Positions 32,998 through 42,104 are shown, numbered from the stretch's first letter. The stretch: DNA of 64,000 nt from JALZHR01 sp036388475 (GCA_036388475.1 DASVRT010000074.1:97563-161562); one strand, 5' to 3'. Made by a program: numbers and translations. The notes: generated by a model from the letters alone, not told the origin.

Positions 32998-35900
32998 ATG
33001 ACTAAAAATTTATTTTTCAGTTCGATACGCTTTTTTATGCTGGCTGTCTTTTGTCTCGCGCTGGGCATCGGGCAGACGTTTGCACAATCAACCGTAACGG
33101 GCGCTATTCGCGGCACTGTGACTGACGCGCAGGGCGCGGTCGTGCCGAATGCCACCGTTACCATTACCAACACCGGAACGAATCAAACACAGGATATAAC
33201 TACCGACGACGACGGCGGTTACCGTTTCAGCAATCTTCAACCCGGAGTTTATTCGCTCAAAACAACGGCTGCGGGCTTCGCCAATTTCACGCAGGAAAGA
33301 GTCGTCGTCGAAGTCGGTCAGGTCACGCCGATTGAAGTTCAGCTCGGCTTGACGGGTCAAACCGCCAACGTCGAAGTGACGGCGGAAGCGCCGGTTATTA
33401 ATACCAACTCGCAGGATTTTGCGACGAATATTAACCAAACCTCAATCAACGAATTGCCGATTAACGGTCGTCGCGCGTCAAACTTCGTCCTGCTGACGCC
33501 TGCCACCGTCCCGGACGGAACCTTCGGCTTGATTAGTTTTCGCGGAATTTCCGGACTGCTGAACAACAGCACGGTTGACGGCGGCGACAATAACCAGGCG
33601 TTTCAATCCGAAGAACGCGGTCGCACGCGCATCGGCTATGTTATCAGCCAGTCGGCGGTTCGCGAGTTTCAGGTTAACACTTCGAATTACTCGGCTGAAT
33701 ACGGGCGCTCGGCGGGCGGCGTCATCAACACGGTCACCAAGAGCGGAACCAACGAGTTTCACGGCGATTTATTTGAGTATTATCGCAACAATCGCTTCGG
33801 CGCGCGCAACCCGCTGGCTTTCCAAACAATTTTAAATAACGGCGTTCAGACGATTGTCGGTTTGAAGCCGGTCGATGTTCGCCATCAATTCGGCGGCACC
33901 ATCGGCGGTCCGATTGTTAAAGACAAATTGTTTTTCTTTTTCAGCTACGACCAGCAGAAACGAAATTTTCCCGGTCTGGCTATATTCAGCAACTTAAATT
34001 ACCTGAACACAGTCGACGTTCCGATTCTGACAACCCCGCTCGGACAACAAGTGCCGGGCAGACCTCCGGGAGTTACAGGCAGAGGTTTAACGGCGGCACA
34101 GGTCAACAGCACTTTGAGCTTTATAAACTCGCTGACCGGCGAAACGCCGCGTCGCCAGGACCAAAAATTATTTTTGCCGAAAATCGACTGGCAAATTAGT
34201 AACAATCATTTATTTTCGGTCAGCTACAATCGCCTGCGCGCCGAATCGCCCGCCGGTTTGCAGACACAGGCGACCAATACTTTCGGACGCAGAAGTTTCG
34301 GCGACGACTTTGTAAACGTTGATATGTTAAACGCGCGCTTGCAGTCAACGATTACTCCTAACGTCTTGAATGAGTTTCGTTTTCAATATTCGCGCGATAA
34401 TGAATTTGCCTTCAGCCAGGAACCGCTTCCGGGCGAGCCGGCTATTGTCCAGACGGCTGCCGGACTGCGCGCGCCGAGTATAAATTTAACCGGCGGATTG
34501 ACGTTCGGCACAACGGCAAACTTTGAACGCGTCAAGTTTCCCGATGAAAAACGCATCCAGATTGCCGACTCGGTAACCTGGACCAGAGGCAGACACACGA
34601 TAAAGTTCGGCGGCGATTTCAATCACATCGTCGACGATATTGAAAATCTGCGCTCGCAAACCGGCTCTTACATTTATTCCACAATTAACGACTTCATTAT
34701 CGATTACGTTAATTACCAGACTCCGCTGGCGAACACAACGCCGTGCGCGACGGGAACCAATAGGGTCGGAAGATGCTATAACGGCACTTTTCTGCAAGGC
34801 GTCGGCATTCCGGGATTAAAGCTCAGCACGAACGAATATAATGGATTCATTCAGGATGATTTTCGAATCACGCCGCGCTTGACCGTTAATTTGGGATTGC
34901 GTTATGAGTATCAGCAGATTCCCGGAGCAATATTGCCGAATGCGAGCACGGCAATTATCCCGAACGACCTGAGAACCGTAAACGAAGCGACTTCGACTTT
35001 GCCGGATGACAAAAATAACTTCGGTCCGCGTTTCGGTTTTGCCTACGACATCACCGGCGACGGTAAAACGTCAATTCGCGGCGGCGTCGGCATCTATTAC
35101 GGTCGCATTGCCACCGCCCAGATTTACAACTCGCTGCTCAACACCGGTAATCCGGGCGGCGCAGGACAGATAACCGTCGCCAATACGGCGGCGAACGCTC
35201 CGATTTTCCCGAATATTTTACCGACGAACAGCCCGCTGAATCTGGCGGCTATCCAGTTTTACCAGGCTAACTTTCAAGCGCCGCAAATTACGCAGTACGA
35301 CTTGATTCTGGAACGTCAGGTAATGCGAAACACGGTGGTTTCAATCGCTTATCTGGGAAGCAGAGGCGCGCATTTACCGACGTTTGTCGACCAGAACCTC
35401 AGAGCGACCGGAGCGACGACGACTTTTACCGTTGTCGGCGGACCAGCCGCCGGTCAAACTTTCACGTTACCGCAATATACTCGCGCCAACACGGCGTTTC
35501 AACAACTGACGCAAATTCAAAGCTCGGTCAAATCCGAATATAATGCTTTGGTTCTGCAAGCCAATCGTCGTTTTACCAACGGTTTGCAATTCCAGACCAG
35601 CTACACTCTGGCAAAAGCGACCGATACGAACCAGAACTCGTCGGTTTTTCCGGTCAACAACTCGCCGTTTGACCCGTTTGACCGCACTTATGACGCCGGA
35701 GCCAGCAATAACGACGTTCGACATAAATTTGTCGTCAGCGCCGTTTTCGCGCCGACCTTTTATAAAGGCGACGCCAATTCGGTCGGCAACTACCTGCTCA
35801 ACGGCTGGTCGATTGCTCCGATTTACACTTTCTATTCGGGTCGCCCCTTTACGGGCGTCACCTCCGGCACGACTTTGAACGGAACTAACGCCGATCCGCA

Positions 35901-36192
35901 GCTCTTTCCGCTGCTGCCGCGCAATTCTTTCCGGCTGCCGAGCGTTTCCAACCTTGATTTGAGGCTTTCCAAACGTTTCAGATTCACGGAAAGATACAAT
36001 CTTGAATTGCTGGCGGAAGGATTCAACGTATTTAACAATACTTTCACGTTTATTCAAACGAACTTGCTTTATACGCGCGCCACCGGCAGCAATACGCTGA
36101 CTTACAATCAAAACTTCGGCGGCACTACCGAATCGAGCAGCTCAAACTACCGCGAGCGACAGATTCAGTTTGCGGCGCGTTTCCAATTTTAG
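32998..36192 (+). CDS. Oar-like TonB-dependent receptor with carboxypeptidase-regulatory domain
   Basis: About 1064 residues. The start at 32998 (MTKNLFFSSIR) has GAGG at suitable distance and gives a clean signal peptide ending TFAQS; a start five codons earlier is possible. An N-terminal carboxypeptidase D regulatory-like beta domain (GAIRGTVTDAQGAVVPNA, about 30-110) precedes the plug (NELPINGRRASNFVLL) and a 22-strand-type barrel ending QFAARFQF, with the terminal Phe typical of outer-membrane barrels. This architecture is expanded in Acidobacteria. The substrate is unknown; uptake of large ligands is inferred. No TonB/ExbBD genes nearby. Followed by a strong terminator. Confidence 0.92.
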   Translation: MTKNLFFSSIRFFMLAVFCLALGIGQTFAQSTVTGAIRGTVTDAQGAVVPNATVTITNTGTNQTQDITTDDDGGYRFSNLQPGVYSLKTTAAGFANFTQERVVVEVGQVTPIEVQLGLTGQTANVEVTAEAPVINTNSQDFATNINQTSINELPINGRRASNFVLLTPATVPDGTFGLISFRGISGLLNNSTVDGGDNNQAFQSEERGRTRIGYVISQSAVREFQVNTSNYSAEYGRSAGGVINTVTKSGTNEFHGDLFEYYRNNRFGARNPLAFQTILNNGVQTIVGLKPVDVRHQFGGTIGGPIVKDKLFFFFSYDQQKRNFPGLAIFSNLNYLNTVDVPILTTPLGQQVPGRPPGVTGRGLTAAQVNSTLSFINSLTGETPRRQDQKLFLPKIDWQISNNHLFSVSYNRLRAESPAGLQTQATNTFGRRSFGDDFVNVDMLNARLQSTITPNVLNEFRFQYSRDNEFAFSQEPLPGEPAIVQTAAGLRAPSINLTGGLTFGTTANFERVKFPDEKRIQIADSVTWTRGRHTIKFGGDFNHIVDDIENLRSQTGSYIYSTINDFIIDYVNYQTPLANTTPCATGTNRVGRCYNGTFLQGVGIPGLKLSTNEYNGFIQDDFRITPRLTVNLGLRYEYQQIPGAILPNASTAIIPNDLRTVNEATSTLPDDKNNFGPRFGFAYDITGDGKTSIRGGVGIYYGRIATAQIYNSLLNTGNPGGAGQITVANTAANAPIFPNILPTNSPLNLAAIQFYQANFQAPQITQYDLILERQVMRNTVVSIAYLGSRGAHLPTFVDQNLRATGATTTFTVVGGPAAGQTFTLPQYTRANTAFQQLTQIQSSVKSEYNALVLQANRRFTNGLQFQTSYTLAKATDTNQNSSVFPVNNSPFDPFDRTYDAGASNNDVRHKFVVSAVFAPTFYKGDANSVGNYLLNGWSIAPIYTFYSGRPFTGVTSGTTLNGTNADPQLFPLLPRNSFRLPSVSNLDLRLSKRFRFTERYNLELLAEGFNVFNNTFTFIQTNLLYTRATGSNTLTYNQNFGGTTESSSSNYRERQIQFAARFQF

Positions 36193-36219
36193 TTTTTCCT
36201 CACTGGGGAAAAACCTTCC

Positions 36220-36258
36220 GGCGTGTTTCCCTTTTGGGAAGCACGCCATTTTTATTTT
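36220..36258 (+). terminator. Strong intrinsic terminator after the TonB receptor
   Basis: A 12-bp stem (36220-36231 with 36236-36247, one G-T pair), TTTT loop, then ATTTTTATTTT. Confidence 0.9.
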
Positions 36259-36296
36259 CGATTGCCGATTTCCGATTTCCGGTCTACGATTTACGA

Positions 36297-37394
36297 ATGA
36301 GGATTTTGCAAATCTCATCGGCAAAAAATTTCGGCGGCGGCGAAAAGCATCTGGTCGATTTGTGTCGCGGCTTAACGGGGCGCGCGCACGAAGTGTTGGT
36401 CGCGCTGCGCCCGACCAACAACTGGCAGGAAAAATTCGATTTTCTGCCGCCCGAAAATTTTCTGCACGTTTCGATACGCAATTCCTTCGGAATCTTCAGC
36501 GCGCAGCGAATTGCCGAGTTCGCCCGCGAAAAAAACATCGAAATCATTCACGCCCACGTCGCGCGCGATTACATTCCGGCGAGTCTCGCCTGCCGCATTG
36601 CGAAAACGACGAAGCTCGTCTTAACGCGCCACGTCCTTTTCCCGATGAAGCCTTTTCACAAATTCGCCTTAAGAAATGTCTCAAAGGTAATCGCCGTTTC
36701 CGGCGCGGTCGCCGGCGAGCTCGAAACGATTTTTCCGAAAGAAAAAATCACAATCGTGCCGAACGGAATCGAAATCGAAACCCGGTCAAACGCCGGCGGT
36801 GAAAATTGGCGGCGCGAGTTTCGCCTTGAACACGGCATTTCCTTTGCGGCTTCTTTAATCGGCACGGTCGGCGAGTTGAAGCTTTTAAAAGGTCAGCGCG
36901 ATTTTGTGCTGGCGGCGAAAATCGTCGCCGAAAAATTTCCCGAAGCGCATTTTGTCATCGTCGGCAAAGATAATTCCGTTAATCGGAGTTTCCGAACCGA
37001 ACTGAAACGGCTGGTTAAAGTTTTCAATCTCGAAAATCGTTTTTTGTGGCTTGATTGGGTCGAAGAAACCGCGCCGCTGCTCCGCGCGCTGGACGTTTTC
37101 GTTTCTGCTTCGCACTCGGAAAGCTTCGGGCTGGCTATTTTAGAAGCGATGGCAAGCGGAACGGCGATTGCGGCGACCGCGACCGAAGGCGCGAAAGAAA
37201 TTTTGCGCGACGGCGAAACGGGCTTGCTCGTCGCCGTTCAGGAGCCGGTCGCTTTAGCCGAAGCCATCGGCAAACTTTTAGCCGATAAAAATCTGCGGGC
37301 GCGGCTCGGCAAACAGGCGCAGGAATTTGCCGGAGAAAATTTTTCGCTCGAACAAATGATTGAAGAAACCGAAAAAGTTTACAAAAAAATGTAG
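36297..37394 (+). CDS. GT4-family glycosyltransferase
   Basis: 365-residue GT-B fold glycosyltransferase (group 1). Start at ATG 36297 (MRILQISSAKNFGGGEKH), the usual beginning; an earlier in-frame start would add repeat-derived residues. The N-terminal domain contains IEIIHAHVARDYIPA. The C-terminal Rossmann domain has GTVGELKLLKGQRDFVLA, FVIVGKD, SHSESFGLAILEAMASG (the E-x7-E type nucleotide-sugar site) and ATEGAKEILRDGETGLLV. Probably decorates envelope polysaccharide or lipid. The sequence just upstream consists of CGATTTCCG words. Terminated by the hairpin at 37391. Confidence 0.85.
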   Translation: MRILQISSAKNFGGGEKHLVDLCRGLTGRAHEVLVALRPTNNWQEKFDFLPPENFLHVSIRNSFGIFSAQRIAEFAREKNIEIIHAHVARDYIPASLACRIAKTTKLVLTRHVLFPMKPFHKFALRNVSKVIAVSGAVAGELETIFPKEKITIVPNGIEIETRSNAGGENWRREFRLEHGISFAASLIGTVGELKLLKGQRDFVLAAKIVAEKFPEAHFVIVGKDNSVNRSFRTELKRLVKVFNLENRFLWLDWVEETAPLLRALDVFVSASHSESFGLAILEAMASGTAIAATATEGAKEILRDGETGLLVAVQEPVALAEAIGKLLADKNLRARLGKQAQEFAGENFSLEQMIEETEKVYKKM

Positions 37395-37423
37395 AAGCAC
37401 GTCGCGGCGTGCCTCTACATTTT
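37391..37423. terminator. Hairpin between convergent glycosyltransferase genes
   Basis: GTAGAAGCACG (37391-37401) pairs with CGTGCCTCTAC (37408-37418) with one mismatch, followed by ATTTTT. The stem includes the GT4 stop codon. Confidence 0.7.
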
Positions 37424-37430
37424 TCCCGGG

Positions 37431-38105
37431 TTATTTATTTATATTTTTCGTAATCCATTCAAAAGTCTGCGGCGCGCGTTTTCGGGCGTTTTTGTTATTC
37501 AAAAATTCGTTTTTCAATTGCTCCAAATCCCTGGCTTCGTCAACGTCATACCAGCCCGGAGCTTCGCGCCAGCGCCAGTTCAGATTCGAAAAATTTTCGC
37601 GCACTTGTGCAAAAGTTTTCGGCGTGCTCCATCTGACCGCCGCGAAAATTCTCGCGTCCAATTTTCGCAAGCCAATCAGGTAAAAGCCGCCGTCTTCGGT
37701 TTTTCCCAGAACCGCTTCGGAATCGGTTTCCAGAAACTCGAACGCCTGCTCTATAAAATCGGCGGGAAACGTCGGGCTGTCCGTGCCAATCATCACCGCC
37801 GCCGCATCCGTATTTTGCGCGAAAGCGAACTCGAAGGCGGAAAACATTTTTTCGCCCAGATTGCTGCCTTTTTGTTCGACGAAAGACGTTTTTTCGTCCT
37901 CGAAGCGCCGAAAATAATCTATTTCTCCGGCGGGCGAATATGCTATTATCAATTGAATTTTTAATGTTTTCGCTTTGCTTATCGTATCGCGCAGAAAACA
38001 CGCGGCAAGCTGCGCGCATTGCCCGGCGGAGAGAAAGGGTTGAAGCCGGGTTTTGACCGTTCCGGCAAGCGGCGCTTTCGCCATAATGATAATTGCGCGT
38101 TTCAT
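37431..38105 (-). CDS. TIGR04282/DUF2064-type transferase (arsenosugar-locus glycosyltransferase)
   Basis: 224-residue GT-A-like nucleotidyl/glycosyl transferase. The N-terminus AIIIMAKAPLAGTVKTRL and MIGTDSPTFP plus GKTEDGGFYLIGL match the DUF2064 family known as TIGR04282, repeatedly found beside ArsS radical SAM genes in arsenosugar loci. It may transfer a sugar to the dimethylarsinoyl-ribose intermediate (inference). Convergent with the GT4 gene and divergent from the DinB remnant, CxxC protein and arsS set to its right. Confidence 0.85.
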   Translation of the reverse strand: MKRAIIIMAKAPLAGTVKTRLQPFLSAGQCAQLAACFLRDTISKAKTLKIQLIIAYSPAGEIDYFRRFEDEKTSFVEQKGSNLGEKMFSAFEFAFAQNTDAAAVMIGTDSPTFPADFIEQAFEFLETDSEAVLGKTEDGGFYLIGLRKLDARIFAAVRWSTPKTFAQVRENFSNLNWRWREAPGWYDVDEARDLEQLKNEFLNNKNARKRAPQTFEWITKNINK

Positions 38106-38149
38106 TTCCGAATGAATTTTATAACTTTTCCAAGCTTTAAGAAAAATTG

Positions 38150-38627
38150 ATGCCGAAAAATTTTCGCACAGGCGCGGTCGGCGCGATGATGGACGAATAC
38201 GAGCGCGCCGCGCGTGAATTTCAAGCTTTGATTCGGGAAATCGGTGAAGATGAATTTACGCGGATTGCCGACGCGGAATCCAAAGACGAAGATTGCCGCT
38301 CGATTCAAACCGTTTCGCGCCACGTCGTGATGGCTCGCTACAGCTACGCGAATTATATTCGCCAACAGTTCTCGATGTCTTTCGAGCCAATTCCGCGCGC
38401 CGATTTCTCACGGCGAAGCAAGCGGCGAAATTGATAAAATGCTGGCTTATACAATCGAAACTTTAGACGGGAAATGGGAAATGAGCGAGGACCAGATGAG
38501 CAAAATCGTGATTCATTCCGGGTGGAGCGTGACCTACGACCTCGAACAATTGCTCGAACACGCGATTGTTCACGTTCTGCGCCACAGAAGACAAATCGAA
38601 AAATTTCTATTACTGATACGAAAATAA
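38150..38627 (+). pseudogene. DinB-family protein, interrupted by a single frameshift
   Basis: The first frame (from ATG 38150) gives a DinB-like N-terminus (MMDEYERAAREFQALIREI, SRHVVMARYSYANYIR) and then reads into RRSKRRN and a stop at 38434. The following frame, read from about 38410 to 38627, continues with HGEASGEIDKMLAYTIETL, DGKWEM and YDLEQLLEHAIVHVLRHRRQ, the normal DinB C-terminus. Removing one T in the GATTTCTC run near 38401-38410 joins them into one frame of 158 codons. It may be a true mutation or a sequencing/assembly error. It ends one base before the next gene. Confidence 0.8.
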
Positions 38628-38628
38628 T

Positions 38629-38958
38629 ATGCACTATTACAACGAAGAAGATTTAGCGCGCTTTGGCGAAATCGGGAAAACGAAGCCCGAGCTTTTCGAA
38701 AAATTTATGGCTTGGTATCAGGCTTGCCAGGAAGACGGCGCGCTGTCGAAACGCGAAAAGGCTCTGATTGGTCTGGCGGTCGCCGTGACCGTGCAATGCC
38801 CGTACTGCATTGATGCCTACACGCAATCGTCGCTCGAAAACGGTTCGAATATGGAGCAGATGACCGAAGCGATTCATCTGGCTTCGGCTATCCGAGGCGG
38901 CGCGAGCCTGATTCACGGCATCCAATCTCACAACGCCCACGATAAAATTTCGATGTGA
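38629..38958 (+). CDS. CxxC carboxymuconolactone/AhpD-like protein (arsenosugar-associated, TIGR04169-like)
   Basis: 109-residue AhpD-fold protein. The redox motif is C57-P-Y-C60 in VQCPYCIDAYTQSSLENG, and KREKALIGLAVAV and HLASAIRGGASLIHG match the arsenosugar biosynthesis-associated peroxidase-like family; some relatives carry selenocysteine at this motif, here both are Cys. Start ATG is one base after the DinB stop, implying coupled expression. Its companion ArsS lies 138 bases downstream after an inverted repeat. The precise reaction is unknown. Confidence 0.85.
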   Translation: MHYYNEEDLARFGEIGKTKPELFEKFMAWYQACQEDGALSKREKALIGLAVAVTVQCPYCIDAYTQSSLENGSNMEQMTEAIHLASAIRGGASLIHGIQSHNAHDKISM

Positions 38959-38962
38959 AGAG

Positions 38963-39038
38963 AATTGAGAACTGAGAATTGAAAACTGATAAATGTTTTT
39001 TCTATCAGTTCTCAGTTTTCAGTTCTCAGTTCTCAATT
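38963..39038. repeat. Inverted repeat of GAACTGA/GAATTGA words
   Basis: Exact 16-bp terminal arms (38963-38978 with 39023-39038), with imperfect pairing continuing inward; words AACTGAGAA, GAAAACTGA repeat on both sides. Separates the CxxC gene from arsS. Confidence 0.8.
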
Positions 39039-39095
39039 AATTTGTATTTTTTCCAAATCTCCGCAGACTGTGTTTTTTGTGAAAAAAAACCTGAT

Positions 39096-40106
39096 ATGCA
39101 AACAGCAACCGTTCAAATCACTCGCAATGGCAAATCGGCTCTGCCGAGCTCAGCAATCGCTTTTAGCGAGAAACTCGAAAGAAGCGGCTTGGAACTGCGC
39201 TCAAACGGCGTCGAAATTCTGCAAATCAATGTCGGAAAACTCTGCAATCAAGCCTGTAAACATTGTCACGTTGATGCCGGTCCGAAGCGCGCGGAAATTA
39301 TGGCGGCGGAAACCGTCGAAGCGTGTCTGAACGTTTTGCGCGGCTTTAAAATTCCGACGCTCGACATTACGGGCGGCGCGCCCGAACTGAATCCTTCGTT
39401 TCGCTATCTCGTCGCCGAAACGCGAAAAACCGGCGCGCGAGTGATGGTTAGACACAATCTGACCGTGATGTTCGAGCCGCAGCAGACGGATTTGCCCGGA
39501 TTTTTTTCGGAAAACGAGGTCGAAGTCGTTTCCAGCCTGCCTTATTTTTTGCAGCAGCAGACGGACGCGCAGCGCGGCGCGGGCGTTTTTGAAAAAAGCA
39601 TCGAAGCGATAAAACGTCTGAACGATTTCGGTTACGGCATCGAAGGCAGCCGCTTGCTTTTGAATCTGGTTTACAATCCGACCGGAGCATTTCTGCCGCC
39701 CGCGCAGGAAGCCATCGAAGCCGATTTCAAACGCGAGCTGAAAAGCCGTTACAATCTGCATTTCAACAATCTCTACACGATTACGAATATGCCGATTGCG
39801 CGCTTTCTGGATTGGCTCCGCCGCTCGAAAAACGAAGAAAGCTATATGACGAAACTGATTAACGCTTTCAATCCGGCGACGGTCGAGGGCTTAATGTGCC
39901 GCAACACGCTCAGCGTCGATTGGCGCGGTTTTCTGTATGACTGCGATTTTAATCAAATGCTGGAAATCGGCGTTGACGAGCGCCTGCCGCAGACTATTTT
40001 CGAATTTACGCCCGAAACATTTACCAGCCGCGAAATCAAAACGGCGGCGCATTGTTTCGGCTGCACGGCTGGCGCAGGCTCAAGCTGCGGCGGCACAGTG
40101 GCTTAG
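39096..40106 (+). CDS. arsS: ArsS-type radical SAM protein (arsenosugar biosynthesis)
   Basis: 336-residue radical SAM/Cys-rich domain protein. The [4Fe-4S] motif is C50-N-Q-A-C54-K-H-C57, followed by DITGGAPELNPSF. The C-terminal cysteine-rich region has MCRNTLSVDW, YDCDFNQ and HCFGCTAGAGSSCGG. In arsenosugar pathways ArsS makes the dimethylarsinoyl-deoxyadenosine intermediate from SAM. The start at 39096 is chosen because the longer frame begins in the upstream repeat. No ArsM methyltransferase is in the window. Followed by array B. Confidence 0.9.
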   Translation: MQTATVQITRNGKSALPSSAIAFSEKLERSGLELRSNGVEILQINVGKLCNQACKHCHVDAGPKRAEIMAAETVEACLNVLRGFKIPTLDITGGAPELNPSFRYLVAETRKTGARVMVRHNLTVMFEPQQTDLPGFFSENEVEVVSSLPYFLQQQTDAQRGAGVFEKSIEAIKRLNDFGYGIEGSRLLLNLVYNPTGAFLPPAQEAIEADFKRELKSRYNLHFNNLYTITNMPIARFLDWLRRSKNEESYMTKLINAFNPATVEGLMCRNTLSVDWRGFLYDCDFNQMLEIGVDERLPQTIFEFTPETFTSREIKTAAHCFGCTAGAGSSCGGTVA

Positions 40107-40147
40107 TTTTTAGCCGCGAACAAACAGGAAAAGACACAAACAAGCAA

Positions 40148-40315
40148 TCAAAAAAATGTCTTTTAGTCGACTTTAAGTCATTTTACGACGACTTAGAATG
40201 ACTTTCAGTCGACTTCAAACGATTCTGCGTCAACTTAGAATAAGCTGAAGTCGCCGTAAAATGACTTAAAGTCACCGAAAAATCATTTTTCGTCGCCGTT
40301 GATACCCGTTGCCTG
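40148..40315. repeat. Array B: 21-nt-period degenerate repeat
   Basis: Units of exactly 21 bases start at 40148, 40169, 40190, 40211, 40232, 40253 and 40274, with a weak eighth at 40295. Most begin GACTT or [AG]CCG, have an A-rich core and end GTC. The minus frame is open over most of it (heptads such as TLSHFTA, TQNRLKS, TESHSKS) but meets TAA within the second unit and has no clear start. Nothing else notable is between arsS and the amidohydrolase gene. Confidence 0.85.
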
Positions 40316-40364
40316 ACAAAAAATTAATTCCAATTCATTTTATTCACGTCATTTGCGATTAAAT

Positions 40365-42077
40365 TTACTTCTTTTCGTAAACCACTCGCCCGTTAAAAAC
40401 AGTCAAAACCGCTTCGGTCGTTAAAATTTCTTTCGGCTCAACCGTCAGCAAATCTTTGGAATGGACGACTAAATCAGCCAGCATTCCCGCTTTGATTTCG
40501 CCTTTTTCCTTTTCGGAAAACTCCGCGTAAGCCGATTCGAACGTGTGACAGCGAATCGCTTCCGCCATTGTGAGACGCTCCTGCGGCTGCCAGCCGCCGA
40601 TTGGGTCGCCGTCCGCGTCCTGCCTTGAAACGGCGGCGTAGAGCGTGTTATACGGATTTATCGGCTCGACCGGAAAATCCGTCCCGAACGGCACGTGAAC
40701 GCCGTAAGACTGCATAAAATGCCAGGCGTACGCGCCCAGCACGCGATATTCGCCCAGCCGCGATTCCGCCCAGCGCTTGTCGGAAATCGCGTGCGAAGGC
40801 TGCATCGAAGCGATTATTCCTAAATCGGCAAAACGCTTGAAATCACTCGGATTGACGACCTGCGCGTGTTCGATGCGATGGCGCGGATTATTAAATCTTT
40901 CAGTTCCAAGAACCGAACCTCCCAAACCAATTTTATCTTTTGCTTCTTTTGACGCGCTAAACCCGTCCAAAGCCATCCGGTTCGCCCGGTCGCCGATAGC
41001 GTGAAGCGCAATCTGAAACCCTTCCCTGTCGCGCTCGACAATCATTCTGGTCAATTCTTCCGGCGGGCGGCGCGGAATGCCGGAATTTCCCGCGTCGTCG
41101 GAAAAGGGCGCGAGCATCGCGGCGGTTTTCGAGCCTAAAGTTCCATCGACGTAACCTTTCAAAGCTCCTAATTTCAGACGCGACGGATTATCTTTAAACG
41201 AAGCGAATTCGGCACGCTGCGCTTTCAATTTTTCCATCGAATCTTCAAAATCCTGCCATTCCGAAACGCGCACGGTCAGCTTGTCCTGCCGCAAAAACGC
41301 GCGGTAAAGCTTGGTCGTTTCGTATCCGGAATTGTCCTGCACCGAAGTAATCCCGTAGCGCCGCGCCATATCGAGCGCGCTTTCCAGCCCGCGAAAAAGC
41401 GTCGGCTGGTCGGGCTGCGGAATCAGGCGATTGACCAAGTCCTGCGCGGTTTCCTTCAAAATTCCGGTCGGCTCGCCCTGCGCGTCTTTTTCGATTTCGC
41501 CGCCTTCCGGGTTCGGCGTGCTGCGGTCGATGCCCGCCAGCTTCAAAGCCTGCGAATTGACCCACGTCACGTGACCGTCGACGCGCACCAGATAAACCGG
41601 ATTGTTCGGCGCGATTTGGTCGAGGTCTTTGCGCGACGGAAAATTTTGTTTCCAGATAGTGTGGTCCCAGCCGCGCCCGAAAATCCATTCGCCGGGTTTT
41701 ACTTCCTTCGCTTTCGCCGCCACGCGCGCCTGCGCTTGCGCCAGCGATTTCGCGTCGAGCAGATTGACGGTCAAAAGCGCCAGCGCGCCGCGCAAAAAAT
41801 GAACGTGCGCGTCGTTAAATCCGGGCGTCACCAGTTTTCCGCCCAAATCGATTTCGCGCGCCGCCTGATATACGGCTTTTAAATCGCTCGTTTTTCCGAC
41901 CGCGACGATTTTTTCGCCGTCGACGGCGATCGCTTCGGCGACGGAAAACTGCGCGTCAGCCGTGAAAATCTTGCCGTTCACGAGCAGCAAAGAAATTTTT
42001 TGCTTTGTTTGCGCGAAAACAAAAACCGGCTGGCAAAACATCAAAATTAATAAAATAGCTAACAGATTTTTCAACAT
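40365..42077 (-). CDS. Exported amidohydrolase (YtcJ-like, amidohydrolase_3)
   Basis: 570-residue metal-dependent hydrolase with a signal peptide (1-22, ending VFAQ). It begins LLLVNGKIFTADAQFSVAEAIAV. Metal-site features of the family are seen: NDAHVHF, HAIGDRANRMALDG, RIEHAQVV and GTDFPVEP. C-terminal subdomain: KAGMLADLVVHSKDL. Known relatives hydrolyse N-acyl amino acids or other amides, but substrates vary widely. Located 27 bases downstream of the VWFA gene on the same strand, so they may share a transcript. Confidence 0.9.
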   Translation of the reverse strand: MLKNLLAILLILMFCQPVFVFAQTKQKISLLLVNGKIFTADAQFSVAEAIAVDGEKIVAVGKTSDLKAVYQAAREIDLGGKLVTPGFNDAHVHFLRGALALLTVNLLDAKSLAQAQARVAAKAKEVKPGEWIFGRGWDHTIWKQNFPSRKDLDQIAPNNPVYLVRVDGHVTWVNSQALKLAGIDRSTPNPEGGEIEKDAQGEPTGILKETAQDLVNRLIPQPDQPTLFRGLESALDMARRYGITSVQDNSGYETTKLYRAFLRQDKLTVRVSEWQDFEDSMEKLKAQRAEFASFKDNPSRLKLGALKGYVDGTLGSKTAAMLAPFSDDAGNSGIPRRPPEELTRMIVERDREGFQIALHAIGDRANRMALDGFSASKEAKDKIGLGGSVLGTERFNNPRHRIEHAQVVNPSDFKRFADLGIIASMQPSHAISDKRWAESRLGEYRVLGAYAWHFMQSYGVHVPFGTDFPVEPINPYNTLYAAVSRQDADGDPIGGWQPQERLTMAEAIRCHTFESAYAEFSEKEKGEIKAGMLADLVVHSKDLLTVEPKEILTTEAVLTVFNGRVVYEKK

Positions 42078-42104
42078 CTCGTTATCGTTTCCCTCTTTAA
42101 ATTC

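Noticed and set aside
36170..36802. 210-residue + strand ORF
   Set aside because: Alternate frame of the terminator/glycosyltransferase region; Arg/Phe-rich.
38629..38958. Selenocysteine-containing reading of the AhpD-like gene
   Set aside because: The active-site motif is encoded with two ordinary Cys codons and no in-frame TGA is present.
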